A stretch of DNA of 64,000 nucleotides, from the NCBI RefSeq assembly GCF_000091305.1, contig NC_013929.1, positions 8,184,001-8,248,000 on the forward strand. The letters are read 5' to 3'. This document shows, piece after piece, positions 9,098 through 16,997 of this stretch. The notes under the pieces were generated by a model. The model saw only the letters and a program-made list of their open reading frames with translations, ran no database searches and was not told the DNA's origin. The number at the start of each line of letters is the position of its first letter. The first letter of the stretch is position 1. The position numbers and the translations under genes were made by a program. The DNA is from Streptomyces scabiei 87.22. GTDB taxonomy: Bacteria > Actinomycetota > Actinomycetes > Streptomycetales > Streptomycetaceae.

Positions 9098-9643
9098 ATG
9101 CAGTGGGCGAAACAGAGCGAACAAACTGTGTACTCGAACCGCTGGTTCAGCGTCAATCTCGCAGATGTCGCGTTGCCGGACGGGCGACACCTCGATCACT
9201 TCCTGATACGGCTGCGGCCCGTGGCCGTGGCCACCGTGATCAACGAGGCCAACGAGGTGCTGCTGCTGTGGCGGCACCGCTTCATCACCGACAGCTGGGG
9301 GTGGGAGCTCGCGGCGGGTGTCGTCGAGGACGGCGAGGCCGTCGCCGAGGCCGCCGCCCGCGAACTGGAGGAGGAGACCGGATGGCGGCCGGGACCCCTG
9401 CGCCACCTGATGAGCGTCGAGCCGTCCAACGGGCTCACCGACGCCCGGCACCACATCTACTGGGCCGACGAGGGCGCGTACGTCGGTCATCCCGTGGACG
9501 ACTTCGAGTCGGACCGCAGGGAATGGGTCCCCCTCAAGCTCGTGCCCGACATGGTCGCCCGCGGCGAGGTCCCGGCCGCCAACATGGCGGCCGCCCTGCT
9601 CCTGCTGCACCATCTGCGTCTCGGGCAGGACACCAGGCCCTGA
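9098..9643 (+). CDS. Nudix hydrolase
   Basis: 181 aa from ATG 9098, chosen because GGAGGAAGG lies at 9079-9087. The Nudix box GVVEDGEAVAEAAARELEEE followed by TGW fits Gx5Ex7REx2EExG at about residues 79-101, which binds Mg2+ and cleaves nucleoside diphosphate-linked compounds. Its layout (SVNLADVALPDG, then RPVAVATVINEANEVLLLWRHR) is like ADP-ribose or nucleotide-sugar pyrophosphatases. The substrate cannot be told from sequence. It is a monocistronic cytosolic enzyme following the TPR regulator. Confidence 0.9.
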   Translation: MQWAKQSEQTVYSNRWFSVNLADVALPDGRHLDHFLIRLRPVAVATVINEANEVLLLWRHRFITDSWGWELAAGVVEDGEAVAEAAARELEEETGWRPGPLRHLMSVEPSNGLTDARHHIYWADEGAYVGHPVDDFESDRREWVPLKLVPDMVARGEVPAANMAAALLLLHHLRLGQDTRP

Positions 9644-9671
9644 AAGCCTCCGGGCGTCCCGCCCCGGGGTC

Positions 9672-9929
9672 CTAGCGGCCCAGTGCCTGCCAGACGGACA
9701 CCACGAGGGCGCCCAGGGACGTGAGGGCCGCCACCGCGGGCAGCGGCCAGCGGGCGTGCTCCAGGGTGACGACCCGGGTGTGCAGGTCGTCCAGTTCCTT
9801 GGCGCTCTGTTCGGCGCGGTGGCTCAGCAGGGTCAGCCCTCCTTCGACGCGTGTGTGCGCCACATCCAGGCGGCGGCGTAACTCTGCGAGTTCGCCGTGG
9901 TGCACGGGATGCTCGGGGTCGATGGCCAC
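9672..9929 (-). CDS. Small coiled-coil protein with C-terminal membrane anchor
   Basis: 85 aa from GTG 9929, chosen over the TTG at 9983 because GAGAGGAG sits 8 bases before the GTG. The N-terminal two thirds (HGELAELRRRLDVAHTRVEGGLTLLSHRAEQSAKELDDLHTRV begins the pattern) is a predicted coiled coil. The C-terminal LPAVAALTSLGALVVSVWQAL is a membrane-spanning helix, giving a tail-anchored topology. No family recognised. It lies downstream of a hydroxyacyl-CoA dehydrogenase gene but is separated from it by a strong terminator. Confidence 0.75.
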   Translation of the reverse strand: MAIDPEHPVHHGELAELRRRLDVAHTRVEGGLTLLSHRAEQSAKELDDLHTRVVTLEHARWPLPAVAALTSLGALVVSVWQALGR

Positions 9930-10058
9930 GAGTCCGCTCCTCTCTGTAGTCGTGTCATCGCTTGCATGTGCACGTGCAGTCAACTCCCCTGGTGGGCGCG
10001 CGGGGAGAGTGTGCGAACGGCATATGCGTGTCCGCCGCGCACACGGTGTGTGAATACG

Positions 10059-10092
10059 ACGGGCCCGGCACCTTTCCAGGTACCGGGCCCGT
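10059..10092 (-). terminator. Strong hairpin terminator
   Basis: ACGGGCCCGGCACCT (10059-10073) pairs with AGGTACCGGGCCCGT (10078-10092) with one mismatch and a 4-base TTCC loop. It lies directly after the stop of the minus-strand dehydrogenase gene. Confidence 0.8.
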
Positions 10093-10121
10093 GGGCACCG
10101 AAGGAGACTGACCGTCCGTAG

Positions 10122-10997
10122 TCAGGCGTACGAGTAGAAGCCGGACCCCGTCTTACGGCCGAGCCGTCCGGCGTCCACCATGCGCTGGAGCAGCGGGGGA
10201 GCGGCGTACAGCGGCTCCTTGTACTCGTCGTACATGCTGTTGGCGATGGAGACGATGGTGTCCAGACCGATCAGGTCGGAGAGCCTCAGCGGGCCCATCG
10301 GATGCGCGCAGCCCAGCTCCATGCCGTTGTCGATGTCCTCGCGGCCCGCGATGCCCGACTCGAACATCCGGATCGCGGAGAGCAGATACGGCACGAGCAG
10401 CGCGTTGACGACGAAGCCCGAGCGGTCCTGGGCGCGCACGGCGTGCTTGCCGAGCACCTTCTCGGCGAACAGCTGTGCCCGGCTGAGGGTGCCCTCGGAG
10501 GTGGTGAGGGCCGGGATCAGCTCGACGAGCTTCTGTACCGGGGCCGGGTTGAAGAAGTGGATGCCGATGACGTGGTCGGGCCGGGAGGTGGCAACCGCGA
10601 GCTTCACCAGCGGGATGGAGGAGGTGTTGGAGGCGAGGATCGCGTCGGGGCGGGTCACCACCTGGTCGAGCACCTGGAAGATCTCCGTCTTCACCTGCTC
10701 GTTCTCCACGACCGCCTCGATGACGAGATCACGGTCGGCGAACTCGCCGAGGTCGGTCGTGAAACTGAGGCGCGCCTGCGTCCCGTCCCGCTCCGCCTCG
10801 GTGATCTTGCCGCGTTCCGCCGCCTTGGACAGGGAGTTGAACAGCCGGGTACGGCCGATCTCCAGAGCCTCGCCGCTGGTCTCGGCGACCTTCACGTCCA
10901 GTCCGGCGCGGGCGCACACCTCGGCGATGCCCGCTCCCATCTGGCCGCAGCCCACGACTCCGACTCGTGCGAGATCGCCTGTCGGGAAGTCCGTCAC
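10122..10997 (-). CDS. 3-hydroxyacyl/3-hydroxybutyryl-CoA dehydrogenase
   Basis: 291 aa from GTG 10997 with AAAGGGAC about 6 bases upstream. NAD-binding Rossmann motif VGVVGCGQMGAGIAE (GxGxxG, residues 12-26). The family signatures HFFNPAPVQKLVELIP and SGFVVNALLVPYLLSAIRM and the C-terminal HCDH domain (CAHPMGPLRLSDLIGLDT) are complete. It reduces acetoacetyl-CoA or oxidises 3-hydroxybutyryl-CoA with NAD(P). In Streptomyces such stand-alone enzymes serve butyryl-CoA or polyhydroxybutyrate metabolism (family knowledge). Monocistronic, ended by the hairpin at 10059. Confidence 0.93.
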   Translation of the reverse strand: MTDFPTGDLARVGVVGCGQMGAGIAEVCARAGLDVKVAETSGEALEIGRTRLFNSLSKAAERGKITEAERDGTQARLSFTTDLGEFADRDLVIEAVVENEQVKTEIFQVLDQVVTRPDAILASNTSSIPLVKLAVATSRPDHVIGIHFFNPAPVQKLVELIPALTTSEGTLSRAQLFAEKVLGKHAVRAQDRSGFVVNALLVPYLLSAIRMFESGIAGREDIDNGMELGCAHPMGPLRLSDLIGLDTIVSIANSMYDEYKEPLYAAPPLLQRMVDAGRLGRKTGSGFYSYA

Positions 10998-11079
10998 ATC
11001 GTCCCTTTCACTGGTCCACGTACCTGGCAGATACCCCTGGTTCGGTCCTGCGCCAAACCCGCACGTTACCCGTGGCGTC

Positions 11080-11091
11080 TACTGATCAGTA
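11080..11091. promoter_or_regulatory. 12-bp perfect palindrome between divergent genes
   Basis: TACTGATCAGTA lies between the dehydrogenase (minus) and the exported hydrolase (plus). It may be an operator for either gene; nothing else supports a specific regulator. Confidence 0.35.
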
Positions 11092-11172
11092 TTCCGGGTG
11101 TCCATGGAAGGCTGGCCGGGACCGGTCCGCGACGGCGCGGACACGCGGGAAGCGGGACGCGGAGGTAGCCCC

Positions 11173-12435
11173 ATGTACCGAAAGCCACGCATGTCACGAC
11201 GGGCGTTCTGGGCGACCGCGGCGGCGACACTCGTGGCGGCCGGCGGTGCGGCGGCCGGTACCGCCGTCGCCGGCGGGAGGCCCAGCCCCCGCCGCCGCAG
11301 GGCGGCCGAGGGCGAGCTGCGCGGCATGTGGCTGGCCACCGTCCTCAACCGGGATTGGCCCTCCGTCCCCGGCCTGTCCGCCGGCGAGCAGCGCGCCGAA
11401 CTCCGCTCCCACCTCGACACCGCCGTGGCCCGCCGCCTCAACGCGGTGATCTTCCAGGTCCGTCCCACCGCCGACGCGCTCTGGCCCTCCCCGCACGAGC
11501 CCTGGTCCCAGTACCTCACCGGCACCCAGGGCAAGGACCCCGGCTGGGACCCCCTCGGCACGGCGGTCGAGGAGGCGCACGCCCGGGGCCTGGAACTGCA
11601 CGCCTGGTTCAACCCGTACCGGATCGCCGTCCACGCCGACCCGAGCCGTCTCGTCGCCTCGCACCCGGCCCGGAAGAACCCCGACTGGGTCGTCCCCTAC
11701 GGCGGCAAGCTCTACTACAACCCGGGCATCCCCGCCGTCCGCGCCTTCGTGCGCGAGGCCATGCTCGACGCCCTGCGGAAGTACCCGGTCGACGCCGTGC
11801 ACTTCGACGACTACTTCTACCCGTACCCGGTGGCCGGCCAGGTCTTCGACGACGACGCGGCGTACGACCGGTACGGCGGGAGCTTCCCCGGCCGGGCCGC
11901 CTGGCGGCGGGACAACATCGACCGGCTGGTCCGGGAGACCGCCGCGGAGATCAGGACGATCCGCCCCGGCACACAGTTCGGGATCAGCCCCTTCGGGGTG
12001 TGGCGCAACGCCGAGACCGACGCACGGGGCTCGGCCACGCGGGCCGGCGTACAGACGTACGACGATCTGTACGCGGACACACGGACCTGGGTCCGGGAGA
12101 ACTGGATCGACTACATCGTTCCGCAGCTGTACTGGGACATCGGCTTCGCGGCCGCCGACTACGCCGAGCTGCTGCCCTGGTGGGAGGAGACCGCCCGGGG
12201 CAGTGGGACGCGGCTGTACATCGGGGAGGCCCTGTACAAGGCGGGCGACCCGGCGCAGCCCGCGGCCTGGCAGGACCCGGCCGAGCTGTCGCGGCACCTC
12301 ACCCTCGCCAAGGAGCACGCAGAGGTCCGGGGACATGTGTTCTTCTCCGCCAAGGAGGTGGAGGAGGACAAGATCGGGGCCATGGCACGCGTGGTCGCCG
12401 ACCACTACCAACGGCCGGCGGAACCACCGCGCTGA
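11173..12435 (+). CDS. Exported GHL10/DUF187-type glycoside hydrolase
   Basis: 420 aa from ATG 11173 (GGAGG at 11161-11165). The N-terminus MSRRAFWATAAATLVAAGG carries a twin-arginine motif and hydrophobic core, so Tat export is likely. The mature part starts ELRGMWLATVLNRDWPSVPG, the hallmark of the glycosyl hydrolase-like 10 family, followed by VIFQVRPTADALWPSPHEPWS, HAWFNPYR, YYNPGIPAVRAFV, VDAVHFDDYFYPYP (probable catalytic Asp/Glu region) and FGISPFGVWRN. A (beta/alpha)8 barrel acting on cell-wall or extracellular polysaccharide is expected, but the substrate is not known. Monocistronic. Confidence 0.88.
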   Translation: MYRKPRMSRRAFWATAAATLVAAGGAAAGTAVAGGRPSPRRRRAAEGELRGMWLATVLNRDWPSVPGLSAGEQRAELRSHLDTAVARRLNAVIFQVRPTADALWPSPHEPWSQYLTGTQGKDPGWDPLGTAVEEAHARGLELHAWFNPYRIAVHADPSRLVASHPARKNPDWVVPYGGKLYYNPGIPAVRAFVREAMLDALRKYPVDAVHFDDYFYPYPVAGQVFDDDAAYDRYGGSFPGRAAWRRDNIDRLVRETAAEIRTIRPGTQFGISPFGVWRNAETDARGSATRAGVQTYDDLYADTRTWVRENWIDYIVPQLYWDIGFAAADYAELLPWWEETARGSGTRLYIGEALYKAGDPAQPAAWQDPAELSRHLTLAKEHAEVRGHVFFSAKEVEEDKIGAMARVVADHYQRPAEPPR

Positions 12436-12459
12436 CGGGGCCGGGCGGGCGCGGACCCG

Positions 12460-12657
12460 TTACCCGGGCTCGCCGGGGTGACGGACGACCGTGTCCGGGC
12501 CCGGAGACATCAGCGCCTCGTGCCCGTCGTCCTCGAACCGGACCCGGTAGGGCGGGTTGCCGTCGTGGCCGAGCACTTCCAGGACCCGCGCGGTCCGGTC
12601 GTGGTGCCCGACGGTCCTGCCGTGCACCAGCAGGGTGTCGCCTACAGCTGCCTGCAT
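12460..12657 (-). CDS. DUF1918 small protein
   Basis: 65 aa: MQAAVGDTLLVHGRTVGHH at the start, then YRVRFEDDGHEALMSPGPDT. This matches the small DUF1918 beta-barrel domain common in actinobacteria. Function unknown. It ends 24 bp after the convergent hydrolase and has no operon partner. Confidence 0.88.
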   Translation of the reverse strand: MQAAVGDTLLVHGRTVGHHDRTARVLEVLGHDGNPPYRVRFEDDGHEALMSPGPDTVVRHPGEPG

Positions 12658-12759
12658 CGGGGGCCTCCTCGTCTCGCACGGGAGTGGCGTTCCATGACCG
12701 CGGTCCGGTGCGGGCGGCGCCGGTCGGACCGGTGTGCGGCGAACGGCTCCCGGGCGTCC

Positions 12760-13764
12760 TCAGGCCGAGGAACGCTGGGTGACCGCGATGCAGACCAGTA
12801 CGGCGGCGGCCGTCAGGGGAGCGGCCGGGGTGAGCTGCTCCCCGAGGAGCAGCACCGACCACACCAGTGTGAGCAGCGGCTGCGCCAGCTGCAACTGGCT
12901 GGCCTTCGGTATGCCGATCGCCGCCATGCCCCGGTACCAGACCACCAGCCCCAGGAACTGGGACCCGGCCGCCACCCACAGCAGCCCGGCCACCCCGTGC
13001 GCGCTCAGCCGGACCGGCTCCTGGGCCAGTGCCAGCAGGGCTCCCGGCACGCTCAGCGGCAGGCACAGCACCAGCGCCCAGCCGATGACCTGCCAGCCGG
13101 GCATCACCCGGGCCAGCCGGCCGCCCTCGGTGTAGCCGGCCGCACAGACCAGCAGGGCGGCGAAGAGGTACAGGTCGGCGGTGGTCAGGGCGCCGCCGCT
13201 CTGCGTCACGGTGAAGGCGATGACGGCGGCGGCTCCGGCGAGCGCGGCGGTCCAGAAGGTGCGCGAGGGGCGCGTGCCCGTGCGCAGCGCGGAGAACACG
13301 GCCGTCGTCAGCGGCAGCAGGCCGACCACCACGGCGGCGTGCGCGGTGGTCGAGGTCCGCAGCGCGAGCGTGGTCAGCAGAGGGAAGCCCAGGACGACAC
13401 CGGCGGCCACGACCGCGAGCCCCGCCCAGTGCCGGCGGGCGGGCGGCCGCACCCGCAGGGCCAGCAGACAGCCCCCCGCGAGGACGGCGGCGAGGACACT
13501 GCGCACGGCGACCAGCGACCAGGGGCCGAAGCTCTCCAGGCCCCAGGCGGTGGCCGGGAAAGTGAGGGAGAAGGCGGTGACACCGAGGGCGGCCTGGAGG
13601 GTGCCGCCCGTGCGCGGGACGGCCACGGTCGTGTCCGCCGGCCGGGTCCCGGCGGGTCGGGGCTGCTGCCCGCCGGTCTGCGGCTCGCGGTCCACCGGTA
13701 GTGAAGGGCTCTCGCGGTCCACCGCTACTGAAGGGCTGGCGATAGCGCTACTCTCTGCTCTCAT
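12760..13764 (-). CDS. EamA-family (DMT) membrane exporter
   Basis: 334 aa as read from ATG 13764. About ten membrane helices follow residue 50 (AALGVTAFSLTFPATAWGL, LVAVRSVLAAVLAGGCLLAL, WAGLAVVAAGVVLGFPLL and so on), in two EamA repeats. Drug/metabolite exporters of this type move amino acids or other small metabolites out of the cell. The N-terminal 50 residues are unlike the family and are encoded by a tandem DNA repeat (13685-13737), so the true start is probably nearer residue 48 (VAVPRTGGTLQ). Divergent from, and sharing two bases of start codon with, a MocR regulator, its likely controller. Confidence 0.85.
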   Translation of the reverse strand: MRAESSAIASPSVAVDRESPSLPVDREPQTGGQQPRPAGTRPADTTVAVPRTGGTLQAALGVTAFSLTFPATAWGLESFGPWSLVAVRSVLAAVLAGGCLLALRVRPPARRHWAGLAVVAAGVVLGFPLLTTLALRTSTTAHAAVVVGLLPLTTAVFSALRTGTRPSRTFWTAALAGAAAVIAFTVTQSGGALTTADLYLFAALLVCAAGYTEGGRLARVMPGWQVIGWALVLCLPLSVPGALLALAQEPVRLSAHGVAGLLWVAAGSQFLGLVVWYRGMAAIGIPKASQLQLAQPLLTLVWSVLLLGEQLTPAAPLTAAAVLVCIAVTQRSSA

Positions 13765-13777
13765 GCAAGAGCGTAGC
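13685..13777. promoter_or_regulatory. Repeat-rich operator region for the MocR/EamA pair
   Basis: Two 26-base copies (13685-13710, 13712-13737; core GTCCACCGSTASTGAAGGGC) lie in tandem with a 27-bp period and two mismatches. A third GCTACT occurs at 13747-13752 and an inverted GTAGC at 13773-13777, spanning the overlapping start codons. MocR proteins commonly bind direct repeats beside their own gene (family knowledge). TACTCT at 13749-13754 could be a -10 giving a leaderless mRNA from ATG 13763. Confidence 0.6.
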
Positions 13778-15235
13778 AGTGGTGCGGAACTGGCGGAACA
13801 GCTGAAGAAGGAGCTGGACCGCTACTCACCGGGCGGAAAGCTGCCGTCGAGCCGGGCGCTCGTCGAGCGGTTCCGGGTGAGCCCGGTGACCGTCTCGCGG
13901 GCCCTGGCGCAGCTCGCCGCCGAGGGGCTCGTGGTGACCCGGCCGGGGGCGGGCGCCTTCCGGGCCCGGCCGCGTGACCGCGGCACACCGGTGGGGGACA
14001 CCTCCTGGCAGGAGGTCGCGCTGAGCGCGGACGGGAGCGCCGAGCCGTCGCCCCGCACGGTGGACGCCTCCGGGGTGCTGGTCTCCCTCGCCTCTCCGCC
14101 TCCCGGCGTGATCGAGTTCAACAGCGGCTATCTGCACCCCTCCCTGCAGCCGGAGCAGGCCATGGGCGCGGCCCTGTCGAGAGCCGGGCGCCGGCCCGGA
14201 GTATGGGCCCGGCCGCCGGTCGAGGGCGTTCCCGAACTGCGGGAGTGGTTCGCGCGGAGCATCGGCGGGGCGATCACCGCCGCCGAGGTGATCGTCGCGG
14301 CGGGCGGCCAGTCCGCCCTCACCACCGCCCTGCGTGCCCTCGCGCCGCCCGGAGCGCCGGTGCTCGTCGAATCGCCCACCTATCCGGGCATGCTGGCGAT
14401 CGCCCGGGCCGCCGGACTGCGGCCCGTGCCCGTGCCCGTGGACGCGGACGGGGTCAGGCCCGCCCTGCTCGCCGACGCGTTCAGGGCGTCCGGCGCCCGG
14501 GTCTTCGTCTGCCAGCCGCTCTTCCAGAACCCCACCGGCGCCGCCCTCTCGGTGGAGCGCCGGGGCGAGGTGCTGCGGATCGCCCGAGAGGCGGGGGCGT
14601 TCGTCGTGGAGGACGACTTCGTCCGCCGGCTCGTGCACGAGGACGCCGGCCCTCTGCCCGCGCCCCTGGCTGCCGAGGACCCCGACGGCGTGGTCGTGCA
14701 CGTCTCCTCGCTCACCAAGGCCACCTCGCCCAGCTTCCGGGTGGGCGCCCTCGCCGCCCGCGGGCCGGTCCTGGAACGGCTGCGCGCCATCCAGGTCGTC
14801 GACACCTTCTTCGTCCCCCGCCCCCTCCAGGAAGCCGCCCTCGAACTCGTCGGCTCTCCCGCCTGGCCCCGCCATCTGCGGGCGGTCTCCCGGGAGTTGC
14901 GCAACCGCCGGGACACGCTGACCACCGAGCTGCGGACGCGCCTGCCCGAACTCGCCCTGCCTCACATCCCCTCCGGCGGCTACCACCTGTGGCTGCGTCT
15001 GCCCGACGGCACTGGGGGCACCTCCCAGGCTTTCGGCTCTGGGGGAGAGCCCGCCCTGGTCGCCGCCGCCCTCCGCGCGGGCGTCGCCGTCACCCCCGGC
15101 CGCCCGTACTTCAGCGCCGAACCCCCGGCCGGACACCTGCGGCTGAGCTTCGCGGGCGTCGCGGGCGCGGGCGAGATCGCGGAAGGGGTCCGGCGGCTGG
15201 CGACCGCGGTAAACGGTTCGACAGTGGGCCTCTGA
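13763..15235 (+). CDS. MocR-family GntR/aminotransferase regulator
   Basis: 490 aa from ATG 13763. The N-terminal winged helix (LAEQLKKELDRYSPGGKLPS, then VSPVTVSRALAQLAAEGL) occupies residues 10-75. The remainder is an aminotransferase class I fold: IVAAGGQSALTTAL, CQPLFQNPTGAALS, VEDDFVRRLVHED, and the PLP lysine in SSLTKATSPSFRVG. These proteins bind PLP-linked metabolites and regulate neighbouring genes, here most likely the divergent EamA exporter. Residues about 416-430 (TGGTSQAFGSGGE) are encoded by an interspersed hairpin repeat at 15013-15047 that appears inserted in frame. Confidence 0.92.
   Translation: MQERSSGAELAEQLKKELDRYSPGGKLPSSRALVERFRVSPVTVSRALAQLAAEGLVVTRPGAGAFRARPRDRGTPVGDTSWQEVALSADGSAEPSPRTVDASGVLVSLASPPPGVIEFNSGYLHPSLQPEQAMGAALSRAGRRPGVWARPPVEGVPELREWFARSIGGAITAAEVIVAAGGQSALTTALRALAPPGAPVLVESPTYPGMLAIARAAGLRPVPVPVDADGVRPALLADAFRASGARVFVCQPLFQNPTGAALSVERRGEVLRIAREAGAFVVEDDFVRRLVHEDAGPLPAPLAAEDPDGVVVHVSSLTKATSPSFRVGALAARGPVLERLRAIQVVDTFFVPRPLQEAALELVGSPAWPRHLRAVSRELRNRRDTLTTELRTRLPELALPHIPSGGYHLWLRLPDGTGGTSQAFGSGGEPALVAAALRAGVAVTPGRPYFSAEPPAGHLRLSFAGVAGAGEIAEGVRRLATAVNGSTVGL
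15013..15047 (+). repeat. Interspersed hairpin repeat inside the MocR gene
   Basis: GGGGGCACCTCCCAGGC to CTCTGGGGGAG. The same module (GGAGGCACCTCCC...GAGCGGGGGAGG) occurs between genes at 35945-35985. Its length keeps the reading frame open through the MocR C-terminal domain. Confidence 0.6.
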
Positions 15236-15252
15236 CCTGCGAACGTCCAGCC

Positions 15253-15690
15253 ATGAACGACGGTGCGGCCCTCCCCGGGGGCTACGAGATGTCCGACGAC
15301 CCCGCCCGCCTGGACGTGGCCCGGGTCCACCACTGGCTGTCCACCGACGCGTACTGGGCCCTCGGCCGCCCCCGCGAGAAGCTGGAGAGCGCGATCCGCG
15401 GATCCCTCAACTTCGGGGTGTACGAGGAGGGTTCGGGGAAGCAGGTCGCATACGCCCGGGTGGTGACCGACCGGGCCACGTTCGCCTGGCTCTGCGACGT
15501 CTACGTCGACCCGTCGGTGCGCGGGAAGGGGCTGGGCACCGCCATGGTCGCGGCCGTCCGCGACCACCTGGGGCCGTACGGGCTGCGGCGCGTCCTGCTC
15601 GCCACGCACGACGCGCACGGGGTCTACGCCAAGCTCGGCTTCCAGCCGCTGGCCGAGCCCGGCCGGTGGATGGCGCTGGTCTCCGAGTGA
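15253..15690 (+). CDS. GNAT-family N-acetyltransferase
   Basis: 145 aa from ATG 15253, 17 bp after the MocR stop. Acetyl-CoA binding motif A is VYVDPSVRGKGLGTAMVAAV (R/QxxGxG/A type), followed by VLLATHDAHGVYAKLGFQPL. The N-terminus ISDDPARLD-like region (VHHWLSTDAYWALGR) is typical of a common bacterial subfamily. It acetylates an amine; the substrate is unknown. Possibly cotranscribed with the MocR gene. Confidence 0.9.
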   Translation: MNDGAALPGGYEMSDDPARLDVARVHHWLSTDAYWALGRPREKLESAIRGSLNFGVYEEGSGKQVAYARVVTDRATFAWLCDVYVDPSVRGKGLGTAMVAAVRDHLGPYGLRRVLLATHDAHGVYAKLGFQPLAEPGRWMALVSE

Positions 15691-15796
15691 GCCCCGGGCG
15701 CGGTGACGACCGCTTACCGGTACGCGTGGCGATACCCCTGGTAACTCCTGAGTAACGCCTCTTGACCTGCGCAGTCCCTCGTTCCACCATCGCCGC

Positions 15797-16711
15797 ATGC
15801 CACTTCGGGTCACGTTCGTCGCCGCCGCGCGCTGTTCCTCGCTGCTCGCGGAACGTTTCGAGGACGACCGGCCGCTGGACCAGGCCGGCTGGGACGAAGT
15901 ACAGCGCGCCGCCCATGAGCTGGTGCCCCTGGCGGCGGCCGAGCTGCGTTACTGCTCGCCCACACCCCGCAGCCGGGCCACCGGGGACGCCCTCGGCTAC
16001 GCCCCGCTGGCCCAGCCCGCGCTGCGGGACTGCGACATGGGCCGCTGGCGCGGCTTCACCCTCGGTGAGGCCATGGCGCGGGAGCCCTCGGCCGTGGACG
16101 CCTGGCTCGCCGACCCCCGTTCCACACCGCACGGCGGGGAGTCGCTGATCACCTTCATCTCCCGCATCGGCGGCTGGCTGGAGACCCGGCCCGCCGAGGA
16201 GGGCTGCCGGATCGTCGCCGTGGCCGAGCCGTCGGTCCTGCGGGCCGCCCTGGTCTACGCGCTCAAGGCCCCGCCGTCGTCGTACTGGAACATGGACATC
16301 GGCCCCCTGTCGACGGTCACGGTCGCGGGTCACGCCGGACGCTGGAACCTGCGGCTGGGCGCCGCGCGCCAGGCGGGCGCCCGCTTGTCAGCGCGCTCGC
16401 TCGCGGGTGAGGTCGGTGACCAGGAGCAGGTCCTTCGCGGGGCCGCCTACCCGCCACAGCGTCCGCCAGCGGTTCTCGTCGTGGACCTCGAACGTGCCCC
16501 GGTAGAGATCGGCGGCGCAGGGATGGTCCGTACGCCAGTGGCCGGTGGTCAGGTCCAGGTCGTGGAAGGGGCGGCCGTCGCCGAAGCGGACGTCGGCCGT
16601 GCCGGGAGCGGTGCCCGGCAGGAAGCGCAGGGTGCGTTCGGCGGGGCGGGGGACGCCCTGCCACACGAAAGTTCCGGTCTCCCGGTGGAGCAGTCCGCCG
16701 TCGTCCAGTAG
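15797..16711 (+). CDS. Histidine-phosphatase-fold protein with antisense-derived tail
   Basis: 304 aa as read. Residues 1-196 match the phosphoglycerate-mutase-like histidine phosphatase family found in streptomycetes (RYCSPTPRSRATGDALGYAPL, CDMGRWRGFTLGEAMAREP, HGGESLITFISRIGGWL). The usual RHG catalytic triplet is absent: the N-terminus reads FVAAARCSSLLAERF, so catalysis is doubtful. Relatives end near residue 196 (WNLRLGAARQ). The last 108 residues run over the opposite-strand gene 16388-16837 with no stop, giving an unrelated tail. Either a stop has been lost or readthrough is natural; both ends overlap by 324 bp. Confidence 0.7.
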   Translation: MPLRVTFVAAARCSSLLAERFEDDRPLDQAGWDEVQRAAHELVPLAAAELRYCSPTPRSRATGDALGYAPLAQPALRDCDMGRWRGFTLGEAMAREPSAVDAWLADPRSTPHGGESLITFISRIGGWLETRPAEEGCRIVAVAEPSVLRAALVYALKAPPSSYWNMDIGPLSTVTVAGHAGRWNLRLGAARQAGARLSARSLAGEVGDQEQVLRGAAYPPQRPPAVLVVDLERAPVEIGGAGMVRTPVAGGQVQVVEGAAVAEADVGRAGSGARQEAQGAFGGAGDALPHESSGLPVEQSAVVQ

Positions 16712-16837
16712 GCCGAAAACGGTCTGGCCCGTGAACACCCCCTCGGCCCCGCTCGCGAGGTCCCGCACGGATCGCACGACCCGCCAGCCGCCGGAGAGAT
16801 ACGCCAGGGCATCGGGAACTGGCAGGAAATCGCTCAT
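16388..16837 (-). CDS. DUF6314 family protein
   Basis: 149 aa: DALAYLSGGWRVVRSVRDL, GVFTGQTVFGLLDDGGLLHRE, GTADVRFGDGRPFHDLDLTTG, HPCAADLYRGTFEV, RWRTLWRVGGPAKDLLL. This matches the DUF6314 pattern, a small lipocalin-like beta-barrel of unknown function. Cytosolic, no signal peptide. Its 3' half lies opposite the extended C-terminus of the plus-strand phosphatase-like gene. Divergent from the arabinofuranosidase gene with 160 bp between. Confidence 0.8.
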   Translation of the reverse strand: MSDFLPVPDALAYLSGGWRVVRSVRDLASGAEGVFTGQTVFGLLDDGGLLHRETGTFVWQGVPRPAERTLRFLPGTAPGTADVRFGDGRPFHDLDLTTGHWRTDHPCAADLYRGTFEVHDENRWRTLWRVGGPAKDLLLVTDLTRERAR

Positions 16838-16997
16838 CGGTCCTTCACTTCCGACACTTTCGGTACCGCGCGACCCGTTGACGCTGATCTCGTCACCTCC
16901 CTATCTTGCCGTTCGATGTGCTGATCATTGTCTGATATTTCGAACCACTCCCTGTTTCTCACGCCCCCATGCCCCCACCCCGAGCCGCGGAGTATTC

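Noticed and set aside
9930..9983. TTG start at 9983 for the small coiled-coil protein
   Set aside because: The ribosome-binding site abuts the TTG with no spacer, while GTG 9929 has GAGAGGAG at the right distance.
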